Notes: generated by a model from the letters alone, not told the origin. A stretch of 64,000 nucleotides of DNA from Blautia sp. MSJ-19 (GCF_018918125.1 NZ_JAHLQA010000035.1:114006-178005), one strand, 5' to 3'; shown: positions 1 to 9,109, counted from the stretch's first letter. Translations and numbers: made by a program.

Positions 1-1398
1 ACTTCCACTCTCTCCATTACGGAATTCTACGATCTGACTGAGAATTCCAACCATCATACGGTTATTTCTTTCTTTTTCGTATACCTGGTTTGTGATCAGC
101 GTGATCAGACGTCTCTGCTTCGCATAAAGCTTGATCGTATTATAAACCCTGCGATGTACAACGCCTGCATCAAACGGGCGGTTGATGTAATCTGAAACAC
201 CCATTTCATATGCACGCCTGACAATCTCTGTAGAATCCTCACTTGAAATCATAATAACCGGAATATCTTCCAGATAATGATGTCGATTCATATAATTCAG
301 AACACCAAAACCATCCATTCCCGGCATGACGATATCAAGCAATACCAGTGAAATTCCGGTCTCGTAGCGTCTCAGCATATCTATGCAGGCTTCTCCGCTC
401 TCAGCCTCCACAATATCGTATTCTTCGCTGAGGATCTCCGACAGAATCTCACGGTTCATTTCTGAATCATCTACGATCAGAATTCTGTATTTATATGTTT
501 TGGAATTTTCTCCATTTGAAGATTTTCCATTTGCTTCTTCGTCATGCTCTGTCACAACCATATTTTTGCATGTTTTTGCCTGGTACATAAACTGGTCAGC
601 CTTGCGTATTGCTTTCTCTACAGTGCTGCCAGGTCCAGCCAGCACACCACCGATACTTACAGAAAGACGAAGTTGTGAATATCCCGGAACTTTTGTTTCG
701 TGAATCTTTTCCTGAATCTGTTTGAGTTTGTCCGAAAAAGTCTGATCTGTAATATCAGGCATTACCAGCAGAAACTCATCTCCACCCATTCGGATCAGCA
801 TATCCGTACGGCGGATATCATCCTTGATAATCCCGACAACCGTAGTAAGTGCCAGATCACCGGCATCATGTCCAAAAGTATCATTATAAATTTTGAAGTC
901 ATCCAGATCGATCATTGCCACACCGGCAGACATATCAGAATTTTTGATTCGCTCTTCATAATAACGACGATTATAGATTCCTGTAAGCGCATCTGTATAT
1001 AATTCTCTGTTATAACCAGAAAGCTGTTTGATCAGTTCTGTCCGTCCGTCATCGTCCATGATCGCATCGGAATTCATCGCATTGATCAGTTCCATGACAT
1101 ACGGTTTTCCGTCAATCTCTATATACTTCGATATTACCTGATAGATATTGGAGTTCAGGTATTCCAGCTTCAGCAGCTCGTCTTTTTTCTGTAATGCCTC
1201 TCTGGAAGTACAGTTTTTACAACGCGTCCCTCTCTTCCAGAACGAATAACATTTACACGGAAATCCATCTGCATCTGTTTTCAGGTCTCCTGTCTCCAGT
1301 GTCTCCGCATCCAGCACCCGAACAACTTCAAATACTTTTTTTAATTGTTCGATCATCACTTCTGATTCCTGCTTTGTCATTGCAGTATCTTTATTCAT
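1..1398 (-). CDS. GGDEF diguanylate cyclase with C-terminal receiver domain (partial)
   Basis: Cyclic di-GMP signalling protein; the reading frame is open from ATG at 1398 to the left edge (466 codons), so the C-terminus is missing. Seen: an N-terminal region with four cysteines, CxC at residues 48/50 and CxxC at 60/63; a GGDEF domain with the exact GGDEF motif at about 205-209 preceded by RRTD five residues upstream, matching an RxxD inhibitory site; then a response-regulator receiver domain with the phospho-acceptor Asp near 355 in LVLLDIVMPG. The visible end (LSQIVEFRNGESG) resembles the start of HD-GYP domains, so the full protein may both make and break cyclic di-GMP; that last point is inference. 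The receiver lying after GGDEF is not the usual order. The cysteine cluster could bind metal or act as a redox switch. Confidence 0.85.
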   Translation of the reverse strand, partial: MNKDTAMTKQESEVMIEQLKKVFEVVRVLDAETLETGDLKTDADGFPCKCYSFWKRGTRCKNCTSREALQKKDELLKLEYLNSNIYQVISKYIEIDGKPYVMELINAMNSDAIMDDDGRTELIKQLSGYNRELYTDALTGIYNRRYYEERIKNSDMSAGVAMIDLDDFKIYNDTFGHDAGDLALTTVVGIIKDDIRRTDMLIRMGGDEFLLVMPDITDQTFSDKLKQIQEKIHETKVPGYSQLRLSVSIGGVLAGPGSTVEKAIRKADQFMYQAKTCKNMVVTEHDEEANGKSSNGENSKTYKYRILIVDDSEMNREILSEILSEEYDIVEAESGEACIDMLRRYETGISLVLLDIVMPGMDGFGVLNYMNRHHYLEDIPVIMISSEDSTEIVRRAYEMGVSDYINRPFDAGVVHRRVYNTIKLYAKQRRLITLITNQVYEKERNNRMMVGILSQIVEFRNGESGS

Positions 1399-1657
1399 TC
1401 TATATATCCTTCCCTTAGGCAGACACTTCCCTGCCCTTGCTAGTTTTACTTATCTCTTCACGCAATTTAATATTCTTATTATAACATTCTACAATTTCCC
1501 CGTAAAGTTTAATATTCACAACAACGACTAAAAAAGTACATTCCTCCGACTGTTCTTCGATATATTTTTCCTAAATCCTGTTATGTTAATTATATACAAA
1601 ATAGTAATTTTATTTTTATCATTTTTGTACGAATTTTCATTTTTCATGAAATTCTAC

Positions 1658-1686
1658 TTGCTTTTTTCTGTAAACAAGTGTATAAA
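1658..1686 (+). promoter_or_regulatory. Predicted promoter of the sugar-binding-protein operon
   Basis: TTGCTT (1658-1663), 17-bp spacer, TATAAA (1681-1686). The -35 is weak, the -10 is good. The expected start of transcription is near 1693, which places the first TGGGAA palindrome at about +11, a classical repressor position. The rest of the 415-bp gap from 1399 is AT-rich with no gene visible. Confidence 0.5.
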
Positions 1687-1702
1687 TGAATTAAGATGTT
1701 TT

Positions 1703-1716
1703 TGGGAATGTTCCCA
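1703..1716. promoter_or_regulatory. Palindromic operator candidate 1 (TGGGAA-N2-TTCCCA)
   Basis: Sequence TGGGAATGTTCCCA, an inverted repeat with six-base arms. It lies just downstream of the predicted promoter. An identical copy is at 1778-1791, 75 bp away, about seven helical turns. The convergent LacI-family gene at 4689-5705 is the natural candidate to bind both, though the core differs from the common LacI-family centre with CG, so this pairing is inference. Confidence 0.6.
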
Positions 1717-1777
1717 TAAAAATATTTTCTGATTTACCATTCCAATTTAAACATGGAAATATTTTTTTATGATTTTT

Positions 1778-1791
1778 TGGGAATGTTCCCA
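1778..1791. promoter_or_regulatory. Palindromic operator candidate 2 (TGGGAA-N2-TTCCCA)
   Basis: Exact repeat of TGGGAATGTTCCCA, with matching T-rich left flank, ending nine bases before the AAGGAG ribosome binding site of the gene at 1814. Paired sites in phase could allow repressor looping, and this one could also roadblock transcription in the leader. Confidence 0.6.
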
Positions 1792-1813
1792 TTTTTAAGA
1801 AAGGAGAACTTTT

Positions 1814-2860
1814 ATGAAGAAAAAATTACTCTCTATCCTTCTCACCGCTGCTATGGCAACTACAGTTGTAAGCGGCACTGCTCTCATTGTTCATGCAGAC
1901 TCCGAGGGCGATCTTTCCGGAAAAAGATTTGCAATCGTAATCCGTAACTCCGGAAACCCATATGCAGAAAAAGAAGCTGACGGTTTCAGACAGGTCATCG
2001 AAGCAGCGGGAGGCGAATGCATCATCAAATCACCAGAAAAAGCAACTGCTGATGCTCAGATTCCTCTGATTCAGTCTCTGATCTCTCAGGAAGTTGATGC
2101 CATCGCCATCGCAAGTAATGACGTAAATGCATTAACAGCCTGCCTTCAGGATGCTATGGATGAAGGAATTAAAGTATTATCTCTGGATTCCAACGTTGTT
2201 CCGGAAGCACGTCAGACTTTTGTAAACCAGGCAGGTGTTGCAGAGATCGGTCAGGCTCTTGCTGATGCTGTATATGATATCTCCGGTGGCTCCGGTGAAT
2301 TCGCAATTCTTTCTGCAAGCAGCCAGTCTGCAAACCAGAACTCCTGGATCGATGCAATGAAATCCGTTATGGAAGAAGATAAATACAAAGATCTGGATCT
2401 TGTTGAAGTTGCCTACGGTGATGATGAACCACAGAAATCTACAGACCAGACACAGGCTCTTCTTTCCAAATATCCGGATCTGAAAGTCATCTGTTCACCT
2501 ACTACTGTTGGTATCAACGCAGCAGCCAAAGTTATTCAGGACAGCGAATCTCCTGTTAAACTGACCGGTCTTGGACTTCCTTCCGAAATGTCTGCATATA
2601 TTGGCGATGACGACAGCTCACCGTGTCCGTATATGTTCCTGTGGAACCCGGAAGATGTAGGAAAACTTTCCGCATACACCGCTATTGCACTCGTTGACGG
2701 AACGATCACCGGTGCTGTTGGAGATACTTTTGATGCCGGCGATATGGAGAACAGTCCATACACTATTCAGGAATGCTCTGACGGTGGTTCTGAAATTATC
2801 TTAGGACCTCCATACCGTTTCGATCCTTCCAATATTGACGAATGGAAAGATGTTTATTAA
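1814..2860 (+). CDS. Sugar ABC transporter substrate-binding protein, RhaS/RbsB type
   Basis: A 348-residue type I periplasmic-binding-fold protein resembling rhamnose/ribose-type binding proteins (Peripla_BP_4). The N-terminus is a Sec signal peptide with likely cleavage after VHA near residue 28. No cysteine lipobox is present, which is unusual for a Gram-positive binding protein that must stay on the cell surface. The mature start (KRFAIVIRNSGNPYAEKEADGF) and the segment VDAIAIASNDVNAL are typical of the family. ATG is preceded by AAGGAG. It is first in an apparent operon with a deacetylase and an esterase, but no permease or ATPase gene is nearby, so it either works with a transporter encoded elsewhere or serves as a secreted sugar-binding or sensing protein. 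Substrate is not determinable here. Confidence 0.8.
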   Translation: MKKKLLSILLTAAMATTVVSGTALIVHADSEGDLSGKRFAIVIRNSGNPYAEKEADGFRQVIEAAGGECIIKSPEKATADAQIPLIQSLISQEVDAIAIASNDVNALTACLQDAMDEGIKVLSLDSNVVPEARQTFVNQAGVAEIGQALADAVYDISGGSGEFAILSASSQSANQNSWIDAMKSVMEEDKYKDLDLVEVAYGDDEPQKSTDQTQALLSKYPDLKVICSPTTVGINAAAKVIQDSESPVKLTGLGLPSEMSAYIGDDDSSPCPYMFLWNPEDVGKLSAYTAIALVDGTITGAVGDTFDAGDMENSPYTIQECSDGGSEIILGPPYRFDPSNIDEWKDVY

Positions 2861-2893
2861 AATCAGATTATACTCAAACAGGCGGCGGTAAAT

Positions 2894-3769
2894 ATGTTGA
2901 GATTAAGACAGGACATTCCGCTTTTTCCAGGCGGACGAAAAAAAGCTTTTACATTAAGTTCAGATGATGGAGTCACACAGGACAGACGTCTTACGGAACT
3001 GATGCGAAAATACGGAATCAGGGGAACTTTTCATTTAAACTCCGGGCTGATGGGTGATCGTGACTGGCTGATACAGCCGGGTATCGATGCCAGCCATTAC
3101 AAGTTCAGGAAGGATGAAATACAGGAAGTCTATGACGGATTTGAAATTGCAGTTCATACAATGACACATCCCGATCTGACTACTGTTCCCTCTTCCATGG
3201 CGGCCTGGGAAATATCAGAAAATAAGCGAGATCTGGAAACACTTGCCGGACATCCTGTCCAGGGTATGTCATATCCGTTTGGAACCTATAATGATTCCGT
3301 TCTGGAAACGGCACGAATCTGTGGAATACTTTACTCCCGAACAGTCATTACTACTGATGATTTCCGTTTGCCTGAGAACTTTCTCACATGGCATCCTACG
3401 TGTCACTACTGTGCAGACAACCGTATGGAACTTGCAGAGAAATTTCTGGAGAAAAATGCAGAGGAAGAATATCTTTCACCTTCTCTCTTTTATGTATGGG
3501 GGCATGCTTACCAGTTAGATGCTTACCATGACTGGGAAGGAATTGAGAACTTCTTTGCAAAACTCGGAAATAAAGAGGATATCTGGTATGCCTCAAACAT
3601 AGAAATCTGTCAGTACATGCTTGCAGTCAGAAATCTTGTATATTCTTCTACCGGAGATTACATTTTTAATCCAACCTGTATTGATGTATGGCTTATGATC
3701 GATGGCAGACCATATCAGATTCCTTCCGGAAAAACAGTTTCTATCCCTTGGAAACACACAAATGACTGA
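2894..3769 (+). CDS. Polysaccharide deacetylase (NodB fold) family protein
   Basis: A 291-residue protein, probably cytoplasmic because no signal peptide or membrane segment is visible. It carries the NodB motif 1 in altered form, LSSDDG at 21-26 instead of TFDDG, followed by RGTFHLNSG, a metal-site-like HTMTHPDL and SYPFGTYND. These place it in carbohydrate esterase family 4-like proteins, which remove acyl groups from sugars. It starts 33 bases after the binding-protein stop and is followed 15 bases later by an alpha/beta hydrolase, so a joint role in deacylating an imported sugar is plausible inference. Both catalytic-type aspartates (24, 25) are kept, so the enzyme may be active despite the changed motif. 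Confidence 0.8.
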   Translation: MLRLRQDIPLFPGGRKKAFTLSSDDGVTQDRRLTELMRKYGIRGTFHLNSGLMGDRDWLIQPGIDASHYKFRKDEIQEVYDGFEIAVHTMTHPDLTTVPSSMAAWEISENKRDLETLAGHPVQGMSYPFGTYNDSVLETARICGILYSRTVITTDDFRLPENFLTWHPTCHYCADNRMELAEKFLEKNAEEEYLSPSLFYVWGHAYQLDAYHDWEGIENFFAKLGNKEDIWYASNIEICQYMLAVRNLVYSSTGDYIFNPTCIDVWLMIDGRPYQIPSGKTVSIPWKHTND

Positions 3770-3784
3770 TAAGGAGAATCTATT

Positions 3785-4717
3785 TTGAAAAAACAGTTTC
3801 ATACTGAAGAAGTTATCAAAAGAGAGCAGGCCCGTATGCAAAAACGGGCCTGCCGTCCGCATTTATACGGAGAAAAAATAACCGTTCCGACAAGAAACGG
3901 TTCCATGCATGCACTTATTTATAATACCCGGAATCTTCACCCCGGATATCTTATCGTAGAAGTTCATGGCGGTGGCTTCATGTACAATACAGCTGCTGAT
4001 GACGACGATTTCTGCCATACGCTCCATCAGACCCTGGGCATTCCGGTAGTTGCATGTGATTACAGTCTTACACCGGAATTTCCATTTCCAACAGGTCTGG
4101 AAGATGTCTATGACTGCATTCTCCATGCACTTTCTATAAAAGAACTAAACGCTCAGCCGGATAAGATCATTCTCTGGGGACACAGTGCCGGTGCAAACCT
4201 GGCTGCCGGGGTCACTTATATGGCCAAAAACGGAACAGACTTTACTCCATGTATGCAGATTCTGGATTATCCGTATATGGATCCATATCGCAGTTCTGCC
4301 GAGCGAAAGCCAATCAAAAACTCCGTTTCCGGCAAATTGATGGATACTTTTGCACACTACTATACAGCCACACCTGAAGAACTCAGAAATGTCCTGATCT
4401 CTCCGGTTCTTTTCCCTGCTGAGACCTTTACGGATATGCCACGTACTTTCATTTTGCTGTGCGGTCGGGATAATCTGAATGAAGGCGGCAAACAATACGG
4501 ACTTCTTTTACGTAAAGCAAAAGTTCCCGTAACATTTTATTATGTACGGGAAGCTCTTCATGGTTTTATTGAAAATCACTTTAATTATGCATATATTCCG
4601 GTTATCACCAAAATGCAGATCACGCATCGACAGCATGAACTTGCAGAAAAATCAGTAAAGCATATCTGCCGCTGGATTTCTGAACAGATCAACGATCTGT
4701 CGTCTCACGGAAAATAA
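3785..4717 (+). CDS. Alpha/beta hydrolase, esterase/lipase (HSL-like)
   Basis: A 310-residue serine esterase of the hormone-sensitive-lipase-like group (Abhydrolase_3). Seen: oxyanion motif HGGG at 61-64, nucleophile motif GHSAG with Ser134, Asp229 in CGRDN and His259 in ALHGF, which completes a catalytic triad. There is no signal peptide, so it acts in the cytoplasm on a soluble acyl ester. The start is TTG at 3785 with AAGGAG eight bases upstream; no better start is present. It is the third gene of the operon after the binding protein and deacetylase. Its last 29 bases overlap the end of the convergent LacI-type gene, so transcription of the two may interfere. Confidence 0.85.
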   Translation: MKKQFHTEEVIKREQARMQKRACRPHLYGEKITVPTRNGSMHALIYNTRNLHPGYLIVEVHGGGFMYNTAADDDDFCHTLHQTLGIPVVACDYSLTPEFPFPTGLEDVYDCILHALSIKELNAQPDKIILWGHSAGANLAAGVTYMAKNGTDFTPCMQILDYPYMDPYRSSAERKPIKNSVSGKLMDTFAHYYTATPEELRNVLISPVLFPAETFTDMPRTFILLCGRDNLNEGGKQYGLLLRKAKVPVTFYYVREALHGFIENHFNYAYIPVITKMQITHRQHELAEKSVKHICRWISEQINDLSSHGK

Positions 4718-5705
4718 GATTTCCCGGAAATACGACTTTGTCCTCTATTTCCTTGCCATCCAGTTTCGCAATAATGATCTCAGCTGCCTTCTGTCCGATC
4801 AGTCTGATCGGCTGACTGATCGTCGTCAGCGGCGGCTGAATCAGCGAACTGAGTGAAATATTATCAAATCCAATTACATTCACCTGCTCCGGTATCTGGA
4901 TCCCATCTTTTTGAAACTGCTGCACACATCCAATTGCAAGTGCATCGATTGCAGCGATCACTGCCTTAGGAGTTTCATCCAGTCCCTCATAATATTTCGC
5001 TGCATCAGCTCCAAGTGCAATATAATCCGGCTCACTGCTCTGTCTGGCCTGATAAATATATTCTTCACGGAATGGAAGTCCACAGTCTCTCAATCCCTGC
5101 AGATACCCTTCATAACGATCCTCTATGACACTGATGTCTGTTGTATTCCTGATATAGCCGATCGTTGTACGTCCTTTTTCATAAAGATAATGCACAGCTT
5201 CACGATTGCTTTCAAATCCATCTGTATAAACATAAGAAACCGGTTCATCCTCCTGAAACAGATGATTGGTATAAACTACAGGCAGTTTCTGTGAAAGTTT
5301 CCTCAGGTAATTTAACATTTCCTCACTGTTGGAATATGTATTATAAATGATCCCATCTACATTTCTCTTCAGGATCTCTTCGGTATATTCAATTTCGGAA
5401 CGCCGACTTCTCTCAGTATTGCAGACAAACACCATATATCCGTATTTTAATGCAATATCCTCTACTCCTCTGAACAGTTCATTGTAAAAGATATTTGTAT
5501 ATTCCGGCACGACCATAGCAATCGTTTTTGTCTTGCCTGTACGGATTCCCTGTGCCAGATAACTCGGTGTATATTTAAGATCACGTATCGCTCTTTCTAC
5601 GGCTTCACGTGTGGCTTCCTTTACTCCACTCTCTCCATTCAGAACTCTGGAGACCGTCGACTTGGAAACACCGGCCGCTTTCGCTACATCAAAAATTGTA
5701 CTCAT
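4689..5705 (-). CDS. LacI-family transcriptional regulator
   Basis: A 338-residue repressor-type protein. The N-terminal helix-turn-helix is clear (TIFDVAKAAGVSKSTVSRVL at 3-22), followed by the hinge and a periplasmic-binding-fold effector domain (TIAMVVPEYTNIFYNELFRG onward; VIGFDNISLSSLIQPPLTTI near the end). It faces the binding protein, deacetylase and esterase genes and overlaps the last of these, which makes it the likely regulator of that operon. The two TGGGAA-N2-TTCCCA palindromes upstream of the operon are candidate binding sites. No copy of that palindrome is visible in its own 5' region, so autoregulation by the same site is not supported. The effector is presumably the sugar handled by the operon. 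Confidence 0.93.
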   Translation of the reverse strand: MSTIFDVAKAAGVSKSTVSRVLNGESGVKEATREAVERAIRDLKYTPSYLAQGIRTGKTKTIAMVVPEYTNIFYNELFRGVEDIALKYGYMVFVCNTERSRRSEIEYTEEILKRNVDGIIYNTYSNSEEMLNYLRKLSQKLPVVYTNHLFQEDEPVSYVYTDGFESNREAVHYLYEKGRTTIGYIRNTTDISVIEDRYEGYLQGLRDCGLPFREEYIYQARQSSEPDYIALGADAAKYYEGLDETPKAVIAAIDALAIGCVQQFQKDGIQIPEQVNVIGFDNISLSSLIQPPLTTISQPIRLIGQKAAEIIIAKLDGKEIEDKVVFPGNLIFRETTDR

Positions 5706-5777
5706 AGATTTGTCCTTTTATTTTAACGTTTCTTTTTGTATATCTTATACTCACAAAGCTTCTGTATATCTTTCTTT

Positions 5778-5806
5778 ATTTTACTGAATCTCTGCCATCC
5801 CGTCAA
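5778..5806 (-). promoter_or_regulatory. Predicted promoter of the LacI-type gene
   Basis: On the minus strand TTGACG (5806-5801), a 17-bp spacer and TAAAAT (5783-5778). Both hexamers match the housekeeping consensus at five of six positions. It gives a leader of about 65 bases. Confidence 0.6.
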
Positions 5807-5965
5807 TTTAATTTGTCTGATATACTTTGTTGTTTTTCACTTTATCAGTCGATGAAATACCATAAATTTTTCTTCTGGAAGAAACTCTTTTTTTGTGGTA
5901 CTCTAGGTAGGTACATATTTACAAATTTACACATAGGATCATGAATCCGGAAGGGAGATATACAA

Positions 5966-6352
5966 ATGCTTCAGGATGATTATATACTGCGTCAGATACG
6001 CGAAATGGTACATGCTGTCATGAAAATGTTATTCCAGGTAAGTGCAACGGAACTGACCCCGGAAGTTATCGAAGATACTGACGCGCGGCAGACTCTTACA
6101 GACCTCACAAACCTGGCAGACAACGGCAAAATTGATGAAGCAGAAAACCAGTTATATGAGATGACCTGTGACGGAGACCGCCAGAATCTCGAAATCGGCC
6201 TTCTGTTTTATTACCACCTCAATGGAAAAAACGATGAGTTTCTGGAAGCCAATGACTTCAGCCGCGAAGAGATCATGATGGGCATTCAGGATCTTGCTGA
6301 ACGTTACAACCTGAGCGGAATTGCAGAAGCTTTCCGTACAGAAATTCTGTAA
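5966..6352 (+). CDS. DUF6483-type protein of unknown function
   Basis: A 128-residue soluble, acidic, helical protein. The N-terminal pattern LQDDYILRQIREMVHAVMKM and the later helical pairs are reminiscent of the DUF6483 family found in Clostridia, which has no assigned role. ATG has GGGAG about 10 bases upstream. It ends 16 bases before the start of the DUF4317 gene, so the two are probably co-transcribed. No catalytic motif is visible. The family call is from memory of its pattern and could be wrong; that it is a real gene is well supported by its ribosome binding site and spacing. Confidence 0.65.
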   Translation: MLQDDYILRQIREMVHAVMKMLFQVSATELTPEVIEDTDARQTLTDLTNLADNGKIDEAENQLYEMTCDGDRQNLEIGLLFYYHLNGKNDEFLEANDFSREEIMMGIQDLAERYNLSGIAEAFRTEIL

Positions 6353-6368
6353 ACAGGAGTCATACATA

Positions 6369-7529
6369 ATGAACAAAAAAGAAATCTCAGAAATCAAAAA
6401 ACAGTTTTCTCCGAACAACTGCGCGATCACACGAATCTGCGGCTGCTATGTGGACGGAGAAAAAAATAAAAAAACAGAATTGAAAGAAGCATTTCTTTCT
6501 CTTTCTGAAGAAGAAATGTTCAAGTATTTTGAAATCTTCAAAAAAACTTTATCCGGAACGATCGGCAAAAACCTGATCAACATGGAGTTTCCGCTTGAAC
6601 AGGAAAAAGAAGGCGGCACACAGGAATTTCTCATGAAACTCCGTGGAAGCAAACTGCAGGACAATACCATCCTTGAGGAGTTCTACGATAAAATTATTGA
6701 AAACTATGATTATGGCGAGAATTACTACATTATCCTGATTCACGCGGTTTATGATATTCCCGGAAAGTCTTCTGACGGGCAGGAAATGTTCGATGCATCA
6801 GATGAAATCTACGACCATATCCTCTGCAGCATCTGTCCGGTCAACCTTTCCAAAGCCGGTCTGTGCTACAACGCAGAGACCAACAACATCGAGGACCGCA
6901 TCCGTGACTGGATCGTAGAAATGCCAGATCTTGGATTCCTGTTCCCGGTATTTAATGACCGCAGTACGGATATCCACGGACTTCTCTACTACTCCAAAAA
7001 CGCAGAACAGCTTCGCAGCACCTTTGTAGATGAGATGTTTGGCTGCACTACTCCGCTTTCTGCCGGAGGACAGCGTGACTCCTTCAATGCACTGGTTGAG
7101 GAAACCCTCGGTGAAGACTGTGCTTACGATACCGTCATGAACATTCATGAAAAATTAAACGAATGGGTCGAATCACAGAAAGATTCCCCGGATCCGGCTG
7201 TACTGACCAAACCGGAAGTAAAGCGTCTTTTTGAAGAATGCGGTGTCGAAGATGAAAAACTCGAAACTTTTGACCAGACTTACGAAGCAATCGCCGGAGA
7301 GAACGCCTCTCTCATGGCAAACAATATCACCAATACCCGGCGTACAGAGATCAAAACACCGGATGTTGTGATCCATGTTGACCCGGACCGTGCCGCTCTG
7401 ATCGAGACTCAGATCATTGACGGACGCAAATGCATCGTCATTCCGATGGAGGGCGATGTTGAGATCAATGGGATCCATGTTTCCAGTGGAAGCGGCGAAA
7501 CCACTGCATCTGATACAGAAGAATTTTAA
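6369..7529 (+). CDS. DUF4317 domain protein
   Basis: A 386-residue soluble protein matching the DUF4317 family of Clostridia: it begins MNKKEISEIKKQFSPNNCAI and continues TRICGCYVDGEKNK, the family's typical start. The family has no known function. ATG at 6369 is chosen over an in-frame upstream ATG at 6321 because AGGAG sits at 6355-6359 and the upstream choice would overlap the previous gene. No signal peptide, membrane segment or enzyme motif is visible. It is followed by a strong hairpin terminator that also serves the opposite gene. Confidence 0.85.
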   Translation: MNKKEISEIKKQFSPNNCAITRICGCYVDGEKNKKTELKEAFLSLSEEEMFKYFEIFKKTLSGTIGKNLINMEFPLEQEKEGGTQEFLMKLRGSKLQDNTILEEFYDKIIENYDYGENYYIILIHAVYDIPGKSSDGQEMFDASDEIYDHILCSICPVNLSKAGLCYNAETNNIEDRIRDWIVEMPDLGFLFPVFNDRSTDIHGLLYYSKNAEQLRSTFVDEMFGCTTPLSAGGQRDSFNALVEETLGEDCAYDTVMNIHEKLNEWVESQKDSPDPAVLTKPEVKRLFEECGVEDEKLETFDQTYEAIAGENASLMANNITNTRRTEIKTPDVVIHVDPDRAALIETQIIDGRKCIVIPMEGDVEINGIHVSSGSGETTASDTEEF

Positions 7530-7540
7530 TCACAGACTAC

Positions 7541-7578
7541 AAAAAAGGATGGCAGAAACAAATCTGTCATCCTTTTTT
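7541..7578. terminator. Bidirectional intrinsic terminator
   Basis: A 16-bp stem (AAAAAAGGATGGCAGA pairing with TCTGTCATCCTTTTTT, one G-U pair) with a six-base loop, A- and T-tracts on both sides. It lies between the convergent DUF4317 and foldase genes. Confidence 0.85.
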
Positions 7579-7588
7579 ATGTTATTTT

Positions 7589-9109
7589 TTATTCGTAAAT
7601 TCCATTTACAGTAACATCAAATACTGCTTCTTTTCCTGCCAGTTCTTCTGCAGCATAGTCATCCGGGAAGGTTACAGTTACTTTTACTTCATCCCCTGGA
7701 TGAGCTCCTACAAGCTGATCCTCAAAGTTATCGATATAGGTTCCGGAACCGATCACAAGGTCTGTTCCATTGCCATCTGTGCTTCCACCATCAAAAGCAG
7801 TTCCATCGATCTTACCTACATAATCAATATTTACAGTATCACCGTCTTTTACTTCAAGGGAAGAATCTGTGCTGTAAGAAGGTGCTTCTGTGACAGTTGG
7901 TGTTGTTGTCGCTTCAGCTGCTTCTGTCACTTCCGGTGTAACTGTTGCATCCGCAGACTCAGTTACTTCTGGTGTCTCAGTAACTTCTGCATCCTCTGTA
8001 TCTTCTGTTACTTCTTCAGCAGCCTCTTCTGTCGGTTCTGGTGTAGCAGTTGCAAAAGAGAATTTGTGATTATCTGTAACCTTCAGAGTCTTAAGAACCT
8101 TCTTCTCTACCGTAATGTCAGCATCAGCCAGCCATTTATCTGTTGTCTCTGTGTAAAGATTGCTCTCTCTTGTAGAAATGATGGATTCTTTCTTTGTTTC
8201 TGTAGCTTCTTCGTCATTTACTTTATCCAGTTTCACTACATAGTAAGCAGAGTCTGTTTCAATGACATCCGGTCCGACTTCTCCATCTTTCAGAGTTCTG
8301 AGCACTTCCATAACCTCATCCGGATATGTACTTGCAGAACTGCTGTCAGATTCCTCATCAGAGTCTTCCTCTGCAGCATCTTCATTTGCATCAAATGAAC
8401 CACTTAAAACAGAATAAGAATCATCTACAGATTTGACGATTTCACTGAAATCTGCTTCCGGATCTGCACTCAGATCATCAAGGATTGTCTGTGCATCTTC
8501 TTTTTTCTGCTCAATCTCATCATCACTGAGATCTGCTGTGCTGATGCTTACATAATCAAAGGAGGACTGCTGTGCTTCCTCATCAGAAACATCCTTATCT
8601 ACATCTGCAATGATCGGATCATGGATTCTGTTCTTGTATGTCTGAAGTTCCAGGTATGTCTTAACCTGATCTTCTGTAACTGCAAGCTCCTGAATCGTCT
8701 CATCACTGTTGGCTTCCATAAATGCAGCTGCTGCATCAGCAATCTTCTGCTCGTCATCTTCCGTAATTTCCACATCATAATCAGCAGCTTTTTCTTTCAT
8801 GATGTACATCAGCTCTATATCTTCCAGACACTGCTCTACAGCCTGCTCACCATAGGTCTTGCCGTCCTCTGCATCCATACTCCAGATAGAATAATCAGAG
8901 CCGCCCATAAAGCTCTTATACATAGCCTCTGTCTGCGCCTGACCTTCTCTCACAGAAAGACTCAGTATTCCAAGAGGAACCTCTGTACCATCTACTGTAA
9001 CAACTGTCTGGCTTCCATCTAATTTTTTCTCACCACAGCCGGTAAGCATTCCTGCTGCCACTACGCCCGCAAGAGCTGCAACCGCTGTTCTCTTTGTCAT
9101 TGTTTTCAT
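7589..9109 (-). CDS. PrsA/SurA-like foldase lipoprotein with C-terminal FKBP domain
   Basis: A 506-residue lipoprotein that should assist folding of exported proteins outside the membrane. Seen in order: lipoprotein signal ending LTGC with Cys25; a helical SurA_N/PrsA-like domain to about 200; a region with parvulin-like features ([20 protein letters not shown], then [20 protein letters not shown]) interrupted by an acidic Ser/Asp/Glu insert; a Thr/Glu/Pro linker; and a C-terminal FKBP-type isomerase domain ([20 protein letters not shown] to the end). The start at 9109 is chosen because GGAGG lies five bases upstream; a longer form from 9121 would begin at that ribosome binding site. It follows mfd at 181 bases. 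Combining parvulin-like and FKBP parts in one lipoprotein is uncommon. Confidence 0.85.
   Translation of the reverse strand: MKTMTKRTAVAALAGVVAAGMLTGCGEKKLDGSQTVVTVDGTEVPLGILSLSVREGQAQTEAMYKSFMGGSDYSIWSMDAEDGKTYGEQAVEQCLEDIELMYIMKEKAADYDVEITEDDEQKIADAAAAFMEANSDETIQELAVTEDQVKTYLELQTYKNRIHDPIIADVDKDVSDEEAQQSSFDYVSISTADLSDDEIEQKKEDAQTILDDLSADPEADFSEIVKSVDDSYSVLSGSFDANEDAAEEDSDEESDSSSASTYPDEVMEVLRTLKDGEVGPDVIETDSAYYVVKLDKVNDEEATETKKESIISTRESNLYTETTDKWLADADITVEKKVLKTLKVTDNHKFSFATATPEPTEEAAEEVTEDTEDAEVTETPEVTESADATVTPEVTEAAEATTTPTVTEAPSYSTDSSLEVKDGDTVNIDYVGKIDGTAFDGGSTDGNGTDLVIGSGTYIDNFEDQLVGAHPGDEVKVTVTFPDDYAAEELAGKEAVFDVTVNGIYE

Noticed and set aside
1753..1947. A 64-codon plus-strand frame overlapping the binding protein start
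   Set aside because: It is out of frame with the real gene, covers operator 2 and has no ribosome binding site.
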